Below, piece after piece: positions 44,120-56,149 of a DNA stretch of 64,000 nt. The stretch is from NCBI GenBank assembly GCA_963573305.1, contig OY754335.1:15353501-15417500 (forward strand), given 5' to 3'. The notes under the pieces were generated by a model, which worked only from the letters and a program-made list of their open reading frames with translations, made no database searches and had not been told where the DNA came from. The number at the start of each line of letters is the position of its first letter. The stretch's first letter is position 1. The translations under genes and the position numbers were made by a program. Origin of the DNA: Pyrrhosoma nymphula. Lineage: Eukaryota > Arthropoda > Insecta > Odonata > Coenagrionidae.

Positions 44120-45990
44120 CAAGGTAACGTGGGATCAGGAGCGTTGGCAGAAAGGAGCCCGGTGAGAACGTCCTGCCACTAACCCTCTGTACCCTTAAAT
44201 CCTCTCATGGGAATATCTTTTCATGGGGCTTAAAGTTTAAAACAAACTGAACATCTTGACTTGTTTGAAGAGCTCGGAGCAAGTGGCTTTGATAGATTTT
44301 AGTCCCTTTCTTCCAGATGCGTCAAAAGTCTCTTTTTCACTAATTTTCTTTCGAAGTCTCCTTTTTGGCTAGGATTCATTTCATTAAAGTATTCTACCAG
44401 TTTTGGCTAGGATATATTTAAAAAAATACAAAAAGTGCAGTTATATGCAAAAAGAGCTTGTATGATTTTACCTGTCCGATTTGCTTTAACTTTGGATACC
44501 CATTGCTCTTAAATAATTCATCATTATTTTAAATTATATTTTCTAACCAGACCTACCGTGAAAGTTACTATAGACTAATTTACTGGAAATAAGAGATTTC
44601 GTTGAATTAAGGCACATGGCACTATTCAAGTCTTTCATTGTTCACATGAGTTTGAAAAAGGAGAAAAGAGTTGAAGTGATTGAAAAAAAGCCTACTGGCG
44701 TGAATCTTAACAAAATGAGTCTTAAAAAAATGAATATTTAAAAATATCACATTTATAATTATTCTATTATAACATTAATAGTAACTCTGTTTGAGAGTCA
44801 AATCTATTTTTAAAGGGTTTTCCACTAATTTAGACCATGCAGTCTATTTTCAACTACAATGAGCACTCCGAGGCCTGAGTTCGTGTTGTTCACAAAAAAG
44901 ACTGATGTCCATTGAATAATAGGACCTTTTTGTTTGTACTTTTTTTAGGAAAAATTGAAAAAAATGTGAAATTTGCTTCTGGAATTAATAATTTTGCTTC
45001 CTAACTTCTTAAAACTACGTGTGGTTTAATATCATTAAATAATCGCCAGGAAAGTGGACGTAAGTGTGGTAATTACTTTTTGAGATATGAGTTCTTAAAA
45101 GCATGTATGTACTCATCTCTCAGATGCTATGAGCACCAGTCATGTGAAATAGCGTAACCTGCTGAGCCTTTTGATGTCAGCGAAAGTGAGAAAACTAGTA
45201 GCTTCAAGTTGTGGCCCTGAAACTTAACTCACCAATATACGGAGTGGATTTTTCCGATTCGAATTATGTCTCCGCATCTCCGTTGTCACCCTTCATCATT
45301 TTATTTCAAGGACTTAGTCGCGAAAAAATTAAATTCACCCGGTAGAACAGAAAATGATCTTTCGCCGTATTTTGCTCCGATACATTTCCTTGCTTTCTTT
45401 ACTGCCAGAGGAGGATGATTCAAGTGTCAAACTATTCATTCATTTCCAAAGATTGAACTCCGCCGTTGGCGAAATTATATTGCTGTCTCTCCCTCCGGGA
45501 ATTACAGCCTCAATCTCTTAAGAAAAACCGGCTCAAAGTTTTACAAGGCTGCACTCTTAGCGGCTACGCGATTTGAAATGCTTCAGATCGCTCAGTACTT
45601 CAAGGCCACTGAGATTTTTGTGCAGTGGAATATGAAGAACAGCTTTCAGTATTATCAACTTCTCAATAGAGTATCATTCGTATGAGGAGATTTTATTGTA
45701 GTAAGGTTGACTTTTTAACCCTAGAATTACGGGGTTTCTCGTCAAATTACCCCCTTGAGTGGGTTACGTGATGTCTGTGATTACTTGAATGAATAAGATT
45801 TCACTCAAAGCATGAGAGCGTAGTGGTGTTAAGTCTTCGCCGTTTACCTGTTAAAATGTTTTACCGGGACTTAAGAAAACGGAGTTATTATACGGACCAA
45901 AATATATGTTTTTATCTATTTGACTGCGAATTTTAGCACCGAATACTCATTATTTTCATTTAAACATTCATGAAGCATGCTTTTGCGTGG
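44120..45990. other. Intron or intergenic, no gene recognised
   Basis: No coding signal. The string TTAACCCTAGAATTACGGGG at 45715 could be the edge of an interspersed repeat, with no partner found. Confidence 0.4.
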
Positions 45991-45999
45991 CTAACGCGG

Positions 46000-46385
46000 C
46001 TTGGATTAAAACAGCAGCGGAACAAAGAGGATTGGATGAAATTGAAATGCGGTATAACGGTACCTACTGAAGGTGTAATGGACGGAGAGAACCACTAAAT
46101 GAATTACTAAAGGATAGGTCGAAAAGGCTCTTTAAGGGAACGCTGCATAGTACAAGAGACTAACTTATTGGACACATTTTCAGACATATTAACCGCCTGT
46201 AAACAATAATGGAAAGATAGATGAATGGAAAAAATACCGAAGAAGACCAAAGATGGGATACTACAGCAATAATATGAAGGGTGATAAAATGAAGATTTAT
46301 GACGGAAGAACAGAATTTAGATGAACGAAGAATGGAATGCAGAGTGGCAACAAAGCAGCTTTTGGATTGATGACTGTTGTACTTC
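46000..46385 (+). mobile_element. Decayed LINE 3' coding end
   Basis: Read across frames and stops: LIGHIFRH, then NGKNTEEDQRW, and near the end ERRMECRVATKQLLD. This is the order at the C-terminus of LINE proteins of the same general type as at 5165 and 33181 (the LIGH..RH motif, a basic GRPR-like stretch, then EWR.ATNQ). Many stops and indels; heavily decayed. Confidence 0.65.
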
Positions 46386-46710
46386 CTGTTTATTTACCTT
46401 CCTTACAGATATCCCGCTGGGGGTGCAAGAAAATGGGGCAAAATTTTGGAGACTTCACCTGAGTAGTGGACTCTTCTTACATTGACTTACGATGGGGAGT
46501 CAGAGATCAACTTACGTAAGGTTATAATGCTACTTGTGAGATCGTATTTGAATCCTTTTTGAAATTATCTTCCGATAAAAATATTATTTTTCATCACTTA
46601 AGACAGTGCGTTCATTCCCTCCTCGACTATTGTCCTCACAAATCATCGCCACTCTAAAACCACTACACATCGCCTCAGATTTCAAACAAGCAAGCGCACC
46701 GTCGTTTAGG

Positions 46711-46915
46711 TGTAGCAAAACTTGGTGGCAATTATTGTGAAGAGCATGACGTCAGGGAGAGAAAAGCACGAACTAGAGGTTGGACAAAGGGATCGAGGGC
46801 CCTCAACATGTCCATATAGGAGACCTTCGGTACCTCTGCCTGCTCATAAACGCTTGACTCACTCTCACTGACCTCAAACTCTCCTCTATCGAGTGCCACC
46901 AAGTTTACCTGTGCC
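46711..46915. repeat. Dispersed repeat, copy B
   Basis: The partner of 14776-14985 in the same orientation, with the shared strings GTGTAGCAAAAC, GGTACCTC, GCTTGACTCAC and CACTGACCTC. Confidence 0.6.
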
Positions 46916-46964
46916 TATACATTGTTTTCAATAGTCCCATAAGTAGCCGAAGTTGCCCCAAACA

Positions 46965-47130
46965 TCGTTCATGGAAAAGCTTATCCATGTCCATGCTACC
47001 AAATACCCATGAAACCTATGTAAGATTGTTAGGGGAAGGGGGGTTTCATGAAATCTCACGGTATCTTAAATGAAGGGAGTAGGTAATTGAAAAGTGAACG
47101 ATGTCGCCTTACATAATACTTGAATGGTCT
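46965..47130. repeat. Partial copy related to the 34355 MITE
   Basis: ATGTAAGATTGTTAGGGG near 47019 and the end CCTTACATAATACTTGAATGG at 47107 resemble the internal motif and right end of the MITE at 34355-34850. The left end is not seen. Confidence 0.5.
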
Positions 47131-50100
47131 CTTAAGGAGAGAAACGAGACACAGGGTAACAGACTGATAGAACTCAGACACAGACGTCGTCGTATCTGTG
47201 AAAGAGGGGAGTCTGGTAATCTCAGTTTAACGTTCAGTTCCATGAATAATTTGCGAGACCAGAAATGCTCCCTAAGCTAAGAAACCCGAGTAAAATGGGC
47301 GATGTTATGTATGGAGCATGCCACCCGCGCGCGGGAATGGATCTCTGGTGATCAGCGCGAGGAGTCGATGAAAAGGCCACCGCAATAAATCTCCCGGGAG
47401 GAAATACTGAAAACCATCCAAGGAGAGGAATAAAGTGGAATGGGAGAGTACATTAAATCTGCACGAACCACTGATTCGACTCCGCGCTTTGGCTCCGAAA
47501 ATCTCTCTTTCCCTCGCAAAGGCACCCTCTGCCCGACATCCCCTCTCGCACTTAAAATCAGCGTGGGCCGATACGGGAGGAGGACCTGCACAAGTGCGAA
47601 CATGCTCGCACCCCCATCTCGGGTTGCCTAAGTGATAAATGGAGTAGCGACGAGCGGTGTGCGATGATTGTTGATTGAGGATGTAGGGATGTTGTCAGGT
47701 AGGTAGGGGTTGACTGATGCGAAAGATGGATGGTGCGTACTTTGCCTGCGCGGAGCACGCCGATATGGAGAGCAGGGAACCCGAGAGGATCTGGATTTGA
47801 AGGCCGGAGGAAGAAAGAAGGCTTTTTTTCTGAAAAAATACGTTACCGTGAGGCGAAAAATGCGTGGTGAAGGGTTGGGAAAAATTTCTCTTAAGGGCCA
47901 GGAGGGTTGAGATGAGATATGCCCACGGCTTAGCGTCCTAAAGCAGAGCTTGGAATAATTATTGCTCTATCGTTCATTGAAGATCCCAGTCTTCCGTGCA
48001 TATGAGGGAATTTTCAGCACCTTCAAATCGCTTGTGTGGTGAAAATATATGCTTTGCGCCTCTCGCACGGATTATTTTTTTAGTGAAAAAGGCTGTAAAG
48101 ATCCGGGCTTTGTCAGTCGCTAAGCCTGAGCCCGACATTTTTACTACGGGAAAGTGAAGGAAGAGGATGAAAAGTGTAGAAAACTTGACTGATAGCTTAT
48201 TGATGATGGAAGATTTTTTACTGTAAGGCGAGTCTTGGGAGAGCTTTTGGCTTTTAAGGTTTTCGATTATGCGTTGAATGAACGTGCTTTCAGTGCATAT
48301 GCGGTGGGGATTGCCTCCGTCGTCACTGTCATAATCAACTCGCGATTGCAATATGTGTGCTTGAAAGGCTACTCGGTAACCTTGCTTCAATTACGAACGC
48401 GCGAGAAGTTTTTTAAACGTTTAAAATCCTCTACAGCGAGGAGTTCGAAGTTGTTTATGATGTGACTACATGTTAGGTAGCTGCGACTACATCCGAAGTT
48501 CTGCATTTATGACGGTAAAAACGTTCAGGTACAGGTCGAAACACTAATCTCTCAGTGAAAAATTTTCTCTCGGTATAAATAGTACACATGAAAGCTATTG
48601 CCACTCTTTTAATATAATGAAAAGTATATAATAAGTGGGTAAGTGGTGGAATAATCTTTTTATCAGCAGAGATTTTGCGAAAAATGTTGGATAGACGATG
48701 AGAACAAAGCAAGTTAAAGCTTGTGGAAAGAACATTGGTGGGGCGTTTCATAAAATGTATACTTGCCTACAGATAGTTTAACAGTAGGGAGGTAGAAACT
48801 AATGAATTAAGACTAGCTTCATGGCGTACTCCATCGCTTTCTTTTTCACCTTAGGCTTGTCTATCTACTATTAATTTAAATGACCTGGAAATGCCTGCAG
48901 GGCGTAACCGATTTATAATGTTCCCGGTGATCTGAAAAATTAATGAGAGAGTGGGGATAGAACATTAATATTTCCTCGTATCCTCGAAAGCAAACAGCTT
49001 AATTATCTAAACATTCAACTTCGCGTGGGGTGATGAGATATAATTGAGCAACAGCATAAATAGCTTACTTTTATCGGAAAATCTCATGAAGGCCAAAATC
49101 AATGGCATTACTTTTTTTGCTCAAAGCAGCACATTTTCACTAATTTTGGAATGTATAATTATATTGCCCATATTTTTTGTAAGCATGATTACAAAAAAAA
49201 ACGAATCAGCGTTAAGCCATTTTTTAAGCATCTACACCATAAAGAGATACCCTGATTAGTTTCCAAGAACGAAGAATCATACGGGAGTGACCATGACACT
49301 TATAGACTATATCACTTTTCTGGTTGTTATTTCGGGGGTTTTATTACTTAGGTCTTAAAATGGACTTAACAATTTCCAGTACTTAATGTTAAGAAAATAT
49401 TTACCTAACCACCATCGTTCGATAAGTATATTATTTTCGAAGATGGAACGATTCATCCTAATATCTTTTCTAATTCGGTACATATGGACATGGCAATGTC
49501 GTTCTTTTCTGATTCCATCGATGTTTGCTGCGGAAAATGATCTCTTATGCTTACATTAGGCAATATTATACTCTTCAGGGGCTCTTATGTTTTAAATTAG
49601 TTATATAGGCTTAAAAGTGTTTTATACTGTAAATGATGTACTTAAGTTTTAGGCATTACTAACTTAGAAGTTACTGTCTGAAACTATTCGGTTTTTACAG
49701 AATGTGCCGTATAAATGTCTTTTTTCGTATATCGACTACGAAATTATCGTACCTGCTTAAATAGAATGATCAAACGCCCCGAAGAAAATAACGTGCATGC
49801 AAATACCAGATTTTTCCGCGAATATTTTACGTGAAGAAATGCATACGTGAAAATGGCAATGAATAAGTTTAATATGCTATCTTTAGTTGCGCAGTTAAAA
49901 GGTGAATTTCCACAGAAATATTTACTGTGACAGGTAATTCGACTGCTCATCATTTTCATGTTTCAATACATGGAAATCTTTTAGCGGGAAAAGAGAATTC
50001 TGAACGGATGCTCGTACTAAATCAATTTTGAAAAAAGTCATGCTTCATTCATTTTGACTTGTGTCTCAAACTTTGGAAATGTTATAGTGTTTTATTAGAT

Positions 50101-52395
50101 ATTTTTGCTTCTATAGATTATCAAGTCTGTCCATACTTATCATACACGCTAAATTTTTTGTATTCACATCATTCTAGTATTTATCGCGTAATTCTGCTCT
50201 TGAACTTAGAGGGGAGGGAGAATAGGCTGCCATCCGTTATTGCCCCTTTCGTCTACTAAACAAATAATTGAAAATGGATTGCGAGCAACACTTGAAGGTG
50301 ACAGAAAACGAAATGTCGACACTAAAGCCGATGTTATTTCTAAAGAAATTAAGGAAAGACTGAAAAAAATCAGCAGACAGTCATCATCTACAATTTTTTG
50401 TTATTTTTATTTCTCTCTTTTCCTCCAAACTGGGAGAGCTGTGGGCCAGGCTACTTTCCCATTGATCAATAAAACCACTCGCTCCTGAGAAATTTTTCAC
50501 CCTTGACTCAGCTCCCGTCCTTTTTTCTCACAGATGCCTATGTCGTGGAGTCTGACGAGGTCCGGTGATGTATTTAAAGTCTCATGCTTGTGGACGTTTT
50601 TATACGACCCGACACCGTCTGATTTCCTTTATTTTTCCCAGTTTCACGTTCGAACGAAGGGGAGTACTTTGACGAGGACACATTTTAAGAGGTGCTGATG
50701 CCTAGGTGTTGTTTTAAATTTAAGCTCAATCGATTTTAGCTTTAGTTTCACAAGGGGTGATGCAGGTTCTGCCGATAGTTCATTGTATCCACCGATCTTA
50801 TAATTTAGGAAACATAGGAATAGTATATATCGGCGTTGCGAATTTTGAGGAAGAAGTGAAGAATTATATTCTTTCGGGAAGTGTGTTGAGCAGTACGCCG
50901 CCCAGAATTCCTGATTCCAAAGGCAATTTCTGGAGGATCTATAGGACGTGATCACCCATAATAGGTATGTCAAAGATAGTACATAATTGCAAGGCTTAGC
51001 CATTTGTTGTTTTAATTTTCAATTAGAAGTATTCTATCAGTCGGACAACTTTTGTGGAACTCTTTGGCTTTATGATGCTCTAAACTTAATATTGATACGA
51101 GTATTTTCATCGACATCTTTATACTATTTAGCCGCATGAACGTGTGACAGGAGGTGTTATGACACAAGCCATTAAAGTAAGGGTATAGGAAAAGGAATTG
51201 GTGTATAAAAGGGATGGTTAGGAAGTCCAGAAAAAGTTATGAAGGATTCTCATTCGTATGCATTCGACGGTGAATATCTCTGTTGTCTCATTTCTTTGGT
51301 CTAAAGATGTAGTGCTTGGGTTAATAAATATCCACAGTGACGATCGAAAAAACTATGGAATATGACTTTATGCAATAGCCTAAGCTTAGAGAGTGTTACC
51401 CTAGAATGACTTGCGGCTCCTAACAGAGTTCTATTAATGTTTCCTCACATTTGAGAATGGGATGCTGGTTACAAAAGTTATTGTAATGAATATAATATAT
51501 TACTATACATATTGCTGTACACATAGTTATATTCTTGAGGAAAAATACTGCAGTAGTTACAAATACTTTCCACTGATGTGAAATCTATATTTGTGCGTCT
51601 TCAGTTATGGATAGGCGTTTGAAATAACGGTATCGAAAACATTGCGTCGCAAAAACTGGAATCTGGCCAGCCCTAATTTTTTTCCGACGTCTCAATTCCT
51701 GCCCGTCAACCACGTTTTGTTTACGGAATAAGCCCTGGGAAAAGAAATGAATGGAAACCGTCATTGAGGTGGCGTTGAGGAATCAGGAGTGATGGGAGAG
51801 AAGCTTGCGAACCGCCTTGAAGAGTGAGATGCTAGGATACTACGGGGGAAGGGGTGGAAAGGGCGGGGGGGGCAAAGAAAATGTCGTGTCTGGGTGAGGG
51901 GGCCATCTCGCAGCTGGAAAGCCACGTACAAGAGCTAGCTCACTCACTCATGTCTTCTTCTTCCTCTCTCTCTCTCAGCACGGTGGTGAAAAACAAACGG
52001 AGGGAGCATCAAGCCGAGTTCCCTATAAGTGGAGCACACACCTGACGCCACCTTTTCCATTTCCCACAGCGTTGGAGGGAGAGAGAGAGAGAGGAGAAAA
52101 AAGTAATCGCCACGGAGCGAAAGACAAAAAGAGGCGCCAGAATAAAAATTCCATCGAGAGCAGCGCGGTGGCAATCGACTTTGATATGTTTTCACAAAAC
52201 GAAGATGATCTCTCCCGCGCTCTGCCTCGCTGAATTCTTCCCCGACCTTAAAGGCTGTACTCTACTTCCCAATTGCAATCCTTCGGATTGCTGACAATAG
52301 ATTACACTCCCAATGGTTGCCGCAGTAGTTTAAAAAATGATGGTGTGACATTTAATTTAATTGTTGAAGCTTGATTCGCCATTATTGTCGGCACT
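47131..52395. other. Intron or intergenic, no gene recognised
   Basis: GC-richer patches at 47300-47640 and 51780-52200 show overlapping open frames on both strands, which is expected from composition. No conserved peptide, tRNA or clear repeat was found. A short GA-rich run lies at about 52078-52095. Confidence 0.4.
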
Positions 52396-52403
52396 GTCAA
52401 GGC

Positions 52404-52591
52404 TAGGCATGGGCAACCCGCAGCTCGCGAGGCTTCACCTGGCCCGCTTGATATATTTAAATGGCGTGCGGGCTATTCCCACGTAGCCATGTACATTATC
52501 ATTATCAACCACGCCTTCACACAATCTGGCCCACTACTCAAAAAGGATTTCCCAATATGACGCGCTCAGCGAAAAAGGTTGCCCGTGCCTA
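52404..52591. mobile_element. 188-bp hAT-type MITE (TAGGCATGGGCAACC termini)
   Basis: The left end TAGGCATGGGCAACC and the reverse complement of the right end TAGGCACGGGCAACC differ at one base. The flanks GTCAAGGC (52396-52403) and GACAAGGG (52592-52599) match at 6 of 8, fitting a decayed 8-bp target duplication. Confidence 0.75.
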
Positions 52592-52599
52592 GACAAGGG

Positions 52600-55500
52600 G
52601 TTACTGTGGCTTGTGTTTTCGGTACCAATTCGCTCATAGCTCAAGTCTTTTAGGCATGTCGAACGCTTCAGCTGTGACCGTAACGGCTGTATCTATTCAA
52701 TTGCTATCCTTAGAATGGCTGAGAATTGATAGCATTGGAACAGATTGCCATATTAGAATGCGGAAGCTGAATGCGACTACTCTCTTAATTTTAAAATTAG
52801 ATATTTACAGTTCTCTATTACAGTCGATATAGTTAAGTTAGTTTACTCTGGCTTACGTTTTGGGCATTTGCTCAAATCGAAAAAGTTCTCTTCGGGAAAT
52901 TTTATGAATGCCAATATACAGTATGCTATAAACGTTTTCATATTCGTTAAATACTAGTAACCATCGGCACGCTATGTATGTACCTAATGATTTTCTACGC
53001 ATGGACTACTTCGCTGAGCACAAGATGCATGCACCCCCACTCTTGCCTCCCCGCCTTCAAGGAACGCGAATAGGTATGAAATTTCCTTCTAAACACCCTT
53101 ATTGCATTGTTGGATCGAAATAACTCAGACGGGAGTGAAAAATAAGGGAGATACATCAATAAACAAGCGAATAGCAGGAAAAAAGGGTACATCGTGGTCC
53201 GAAAATGTGTAATAAAGAATGATAGGTCCGTAAAACTCAATACTGAGTCAATAATCGCACATAGGAAGGTCGATATTAATGCAGTGGTTTGCGAGGAAGT
53301 TACTCCCATACTTCAGGGATTAGCTTCGTGAAGGGATAATACGAACAAAAGTGGCACGTAAATACCACTAATACTAAACAAAGGGATGGTAAATGCCTCG
53401 AGTCAAGCTGTTTTGGTATGCGCAAAGAGACGAAAGGCGAAAACGCTATCACTCACCGGTGGTTAATTATAGAAAATTTAATTTCACGTCATGGAACAGG
53501 ATAAATTCATTTTTTCTTTAACAGCACGTAAATAGAAATTTTTCCATGCGTTTGGGACAACCCGGGAGATTCTCAATCCAATCATATTCTCCAATTCCTC
53601 TGAACGATTGATCGGCGGGATTGTCATCGTGAGGATGATAATTGCGTAGAGGAACACAACCGGGAAGACTATCATCGATTGTAGTGGTGGTATATACTCC
53701 CACAAAACTGATTACCAATGTTCTATTGACTTGAAGTAAGGATATATCCGCCGTCGCAGCATTTTGATTAGTTGAAAATTACGTGAGGTACGCTGGATGT
53801 ATTTTCTTTTTCGCTTAAGCTTTCGCAAAAAAATACGCCAGTTGAGTACACACACGAGCATTTATTTGGCAAAACGCGAACGCGCTCGATCCCTTTGAAA
53901 AGCTTCGCGGCTCTTGGGTGTTTCCACCCCAGAATCTTTGAAAATGAAGAAAACGGGAGTAGAATGCTCACGTGTCACTAGTGGCCATTTCGAACCAGTC
54001 ATATTTCTTTTATTTTTTCCCTTTTTCCCGTTCTAGCTCTTGTAGTCGAGCCAGGGATTTCAAATTTTGTAAAGTGCCACCACGCGCGCGGGGAGTCGAA
54101 AGCACGGAAAGCATAGAACGTTTTGCTTTTTTCGTTCATTGAAAGAGGAGGAGACCATATGTGTGGAGAAGATGGGGTTGGGATTGGAGAGTGAGAGAAA
54201 GAGGAATAAGAAGCCTTACTCCAAAAGACTACCGAAGATGAAAGGGGGGGGGGGGGGTAAAAAAGATGCTAGACGTTTTACTTCGTTCGAGACTCGGGGC
54301 TCTTTCTTAGGCTCTTGGAGGCGTGTATGATTTTCCAAGAGACAGGTTGAGGTGTTGAGGGTAAAAAAGGACAGGTGCGGCTGGGGAAATGTGCAAGTTT
54401 TGGTGCGGATTGCTTCATAAAGGGTAGTGGGGAAAGGCAATGAGATGGAGAGGTAACAGGACACCCTCCGCACCTGAGTGTACCCACTTCGTAATTCACT
54501 TCTCTCTCTCTCGCCACCTCAGCACATCTCTCTCACACTCCACACCGATGAAGTTCACAGTTCAACTTCTAACGCTATTCTGAAAGCGGAAGAGGCAAAG
54601 TTCCGATGAACCTAGGCCGTGACGACATCGCCGGTTTCTTTTGGTTTTCAAAAATTCCCTCTTCGCCGAAGCAATTCGATTCCGTGGTTCATGAGTTTCC
54701 CTTTCGCAAATTAAGTGAATAATATTATTAAAGTGGCTTGGATGTGAGCGAGAATGCTGCTCGAACAAAGAATGGATTTCTTAAAGAAAATTGTGCCAAT
54801 ATAACTCGTGTCTGCATGTCAGTTATGGCTCGGTTCAGTGTTCATTAAACTAAATACCGCTACAGCTTCGGGAAGGTCAGACAACCGGGATTTAAGGAAT
54901 TTCATGACCATGAACCTTACAATGAGGACGGAAATCTTGGTGCGCTTCCGATCGTCATTTGCTCAAATTACGGGTCGCCAGTTAATGCGCTGGTGTAGCA
55001 AGGTAGGCCTCGGTAAATATGAGCTTTCGTCCCGCCAGCGTTTTCGTAATTTCACCCACTTTTAACAGAGATATCGGAACCAAATTCACCTCACTTATTA
55101 TGCAAACCTTGCGCATTTGTAAAATACTTTCAACACAACAATGCATCATTTACTCTAGGAATGGGAAACTTTTAAACCTGAGAAGTGCGATTTTTCCTCT
55201 CCGCCATCTTGTGAAAAAATGCCGTTTCCTCTTATCCACTGTACGTGGCGCAGCGATCGAGCAGTTGCTTCTCTAGCATATTACACACCTCTCCTACACA
55301 GTTTCTTCCCGTATCTATATTCATGCCTCCTTCAACTCAAACTCGCCCCGCAACAGCCATTTAACACAGTCATTTTAAGACTAGAAATTCTTGGCCTCCC
55401 ACACGATTGCAGCCCCTCTAGTTGGAACTTGATTTCTTTCGCGGCCGTTGATAACACGATCGAAGTAGGAGATACACGTCCTCTTATAAGGTTCTTGTTC

Positions 55501-56000
55501 ATGACTCTGGAAAAATCAAGAGAATCTGATGGAAACAGTAGAATGTAGAAAATAAGGCAATAATATTAGAAATATTCCAACCACCATCAGAGTCGCGCTA
55601 ATAGTGGCACCAACCTAATCATCACCATCGGGTGTCCAGCATATTATTAGCTGTTGTATTGTTCATGTGTAAATTGTCGCTAATGGAGTGAAAGCATTAG
55701 AAAAAGGACAACTGCAGACGAGAGTAATAAAGCATGGGAATACTTGAAAAATAGACAAAATGGGTGATTTTGAGGGAATTTTTCTTTCCAGGTTGTCTAC
55801 ACCTGGATTCCCACCTATTTTGGATAAAGTTTCGCTAATAACAGGAGAAGTCGTGTAGTCATACCAGGAGCAATTATCATTGTTCCCGCCAGTTCAGCTC
55901 TGGTGGTCACTTTCCACTGTGTCAAAGCCGTAGTCCACTATGGGTATGGATGAAGGAATAAATTTAGGTTGGGAAATAGCACCATTGTAAGGGAATTGGC
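52600..56000. other. Intron or intergenic, no gene recognised
   Basis: No supported exon. A 15-base G run lies at about 54244-54258 and C/T-rich runs at 54490-54530. Otherwise nothing. Confidence 0.4.
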
Positions 56001-56014
56001 GGTGGAAAAATCAT

Positions 56015-56130
56015 GTTTTGACCGGGATTCAAAGTGTTTTTGGCGGTTAGATCGGCATGGCATCTTTGTTTAAGTAGATATTCAGCGGTCATTCGGAGAT
56101 CCTAGTTCGGATCCTGGTCAAGTCTAATGA
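56015..56130 (+). mobile_element. Possible SINE fragment with B-box-like sequence
   Basis: GAGATCCTAGTTCGGATCCTGG at about 56094-56115 resembles the B box of tRNA-derived SINEs, and TTAGATCGGCATGG about 50 bases upstream could be a degenerate A box. No tail or flanking duplication identified. Confidence 0.35.
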
Positions 56131-56149
56131 GATTTTTTACGATGGCGTA

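Noticed and set aside
47352..47635. GC-rich open frames on both strands, considered as an exon or CpG promoter
   Set aside because: No conserved peptide, splice sites or start context; open on both strands because of composition.
56094..56115. tRNA gene
   Set aside because: A B-box-like string occurs but no cloverleaf, acceptor stem pairing or anticodon arm could be drawn; listed only as a possible SINE fragment.
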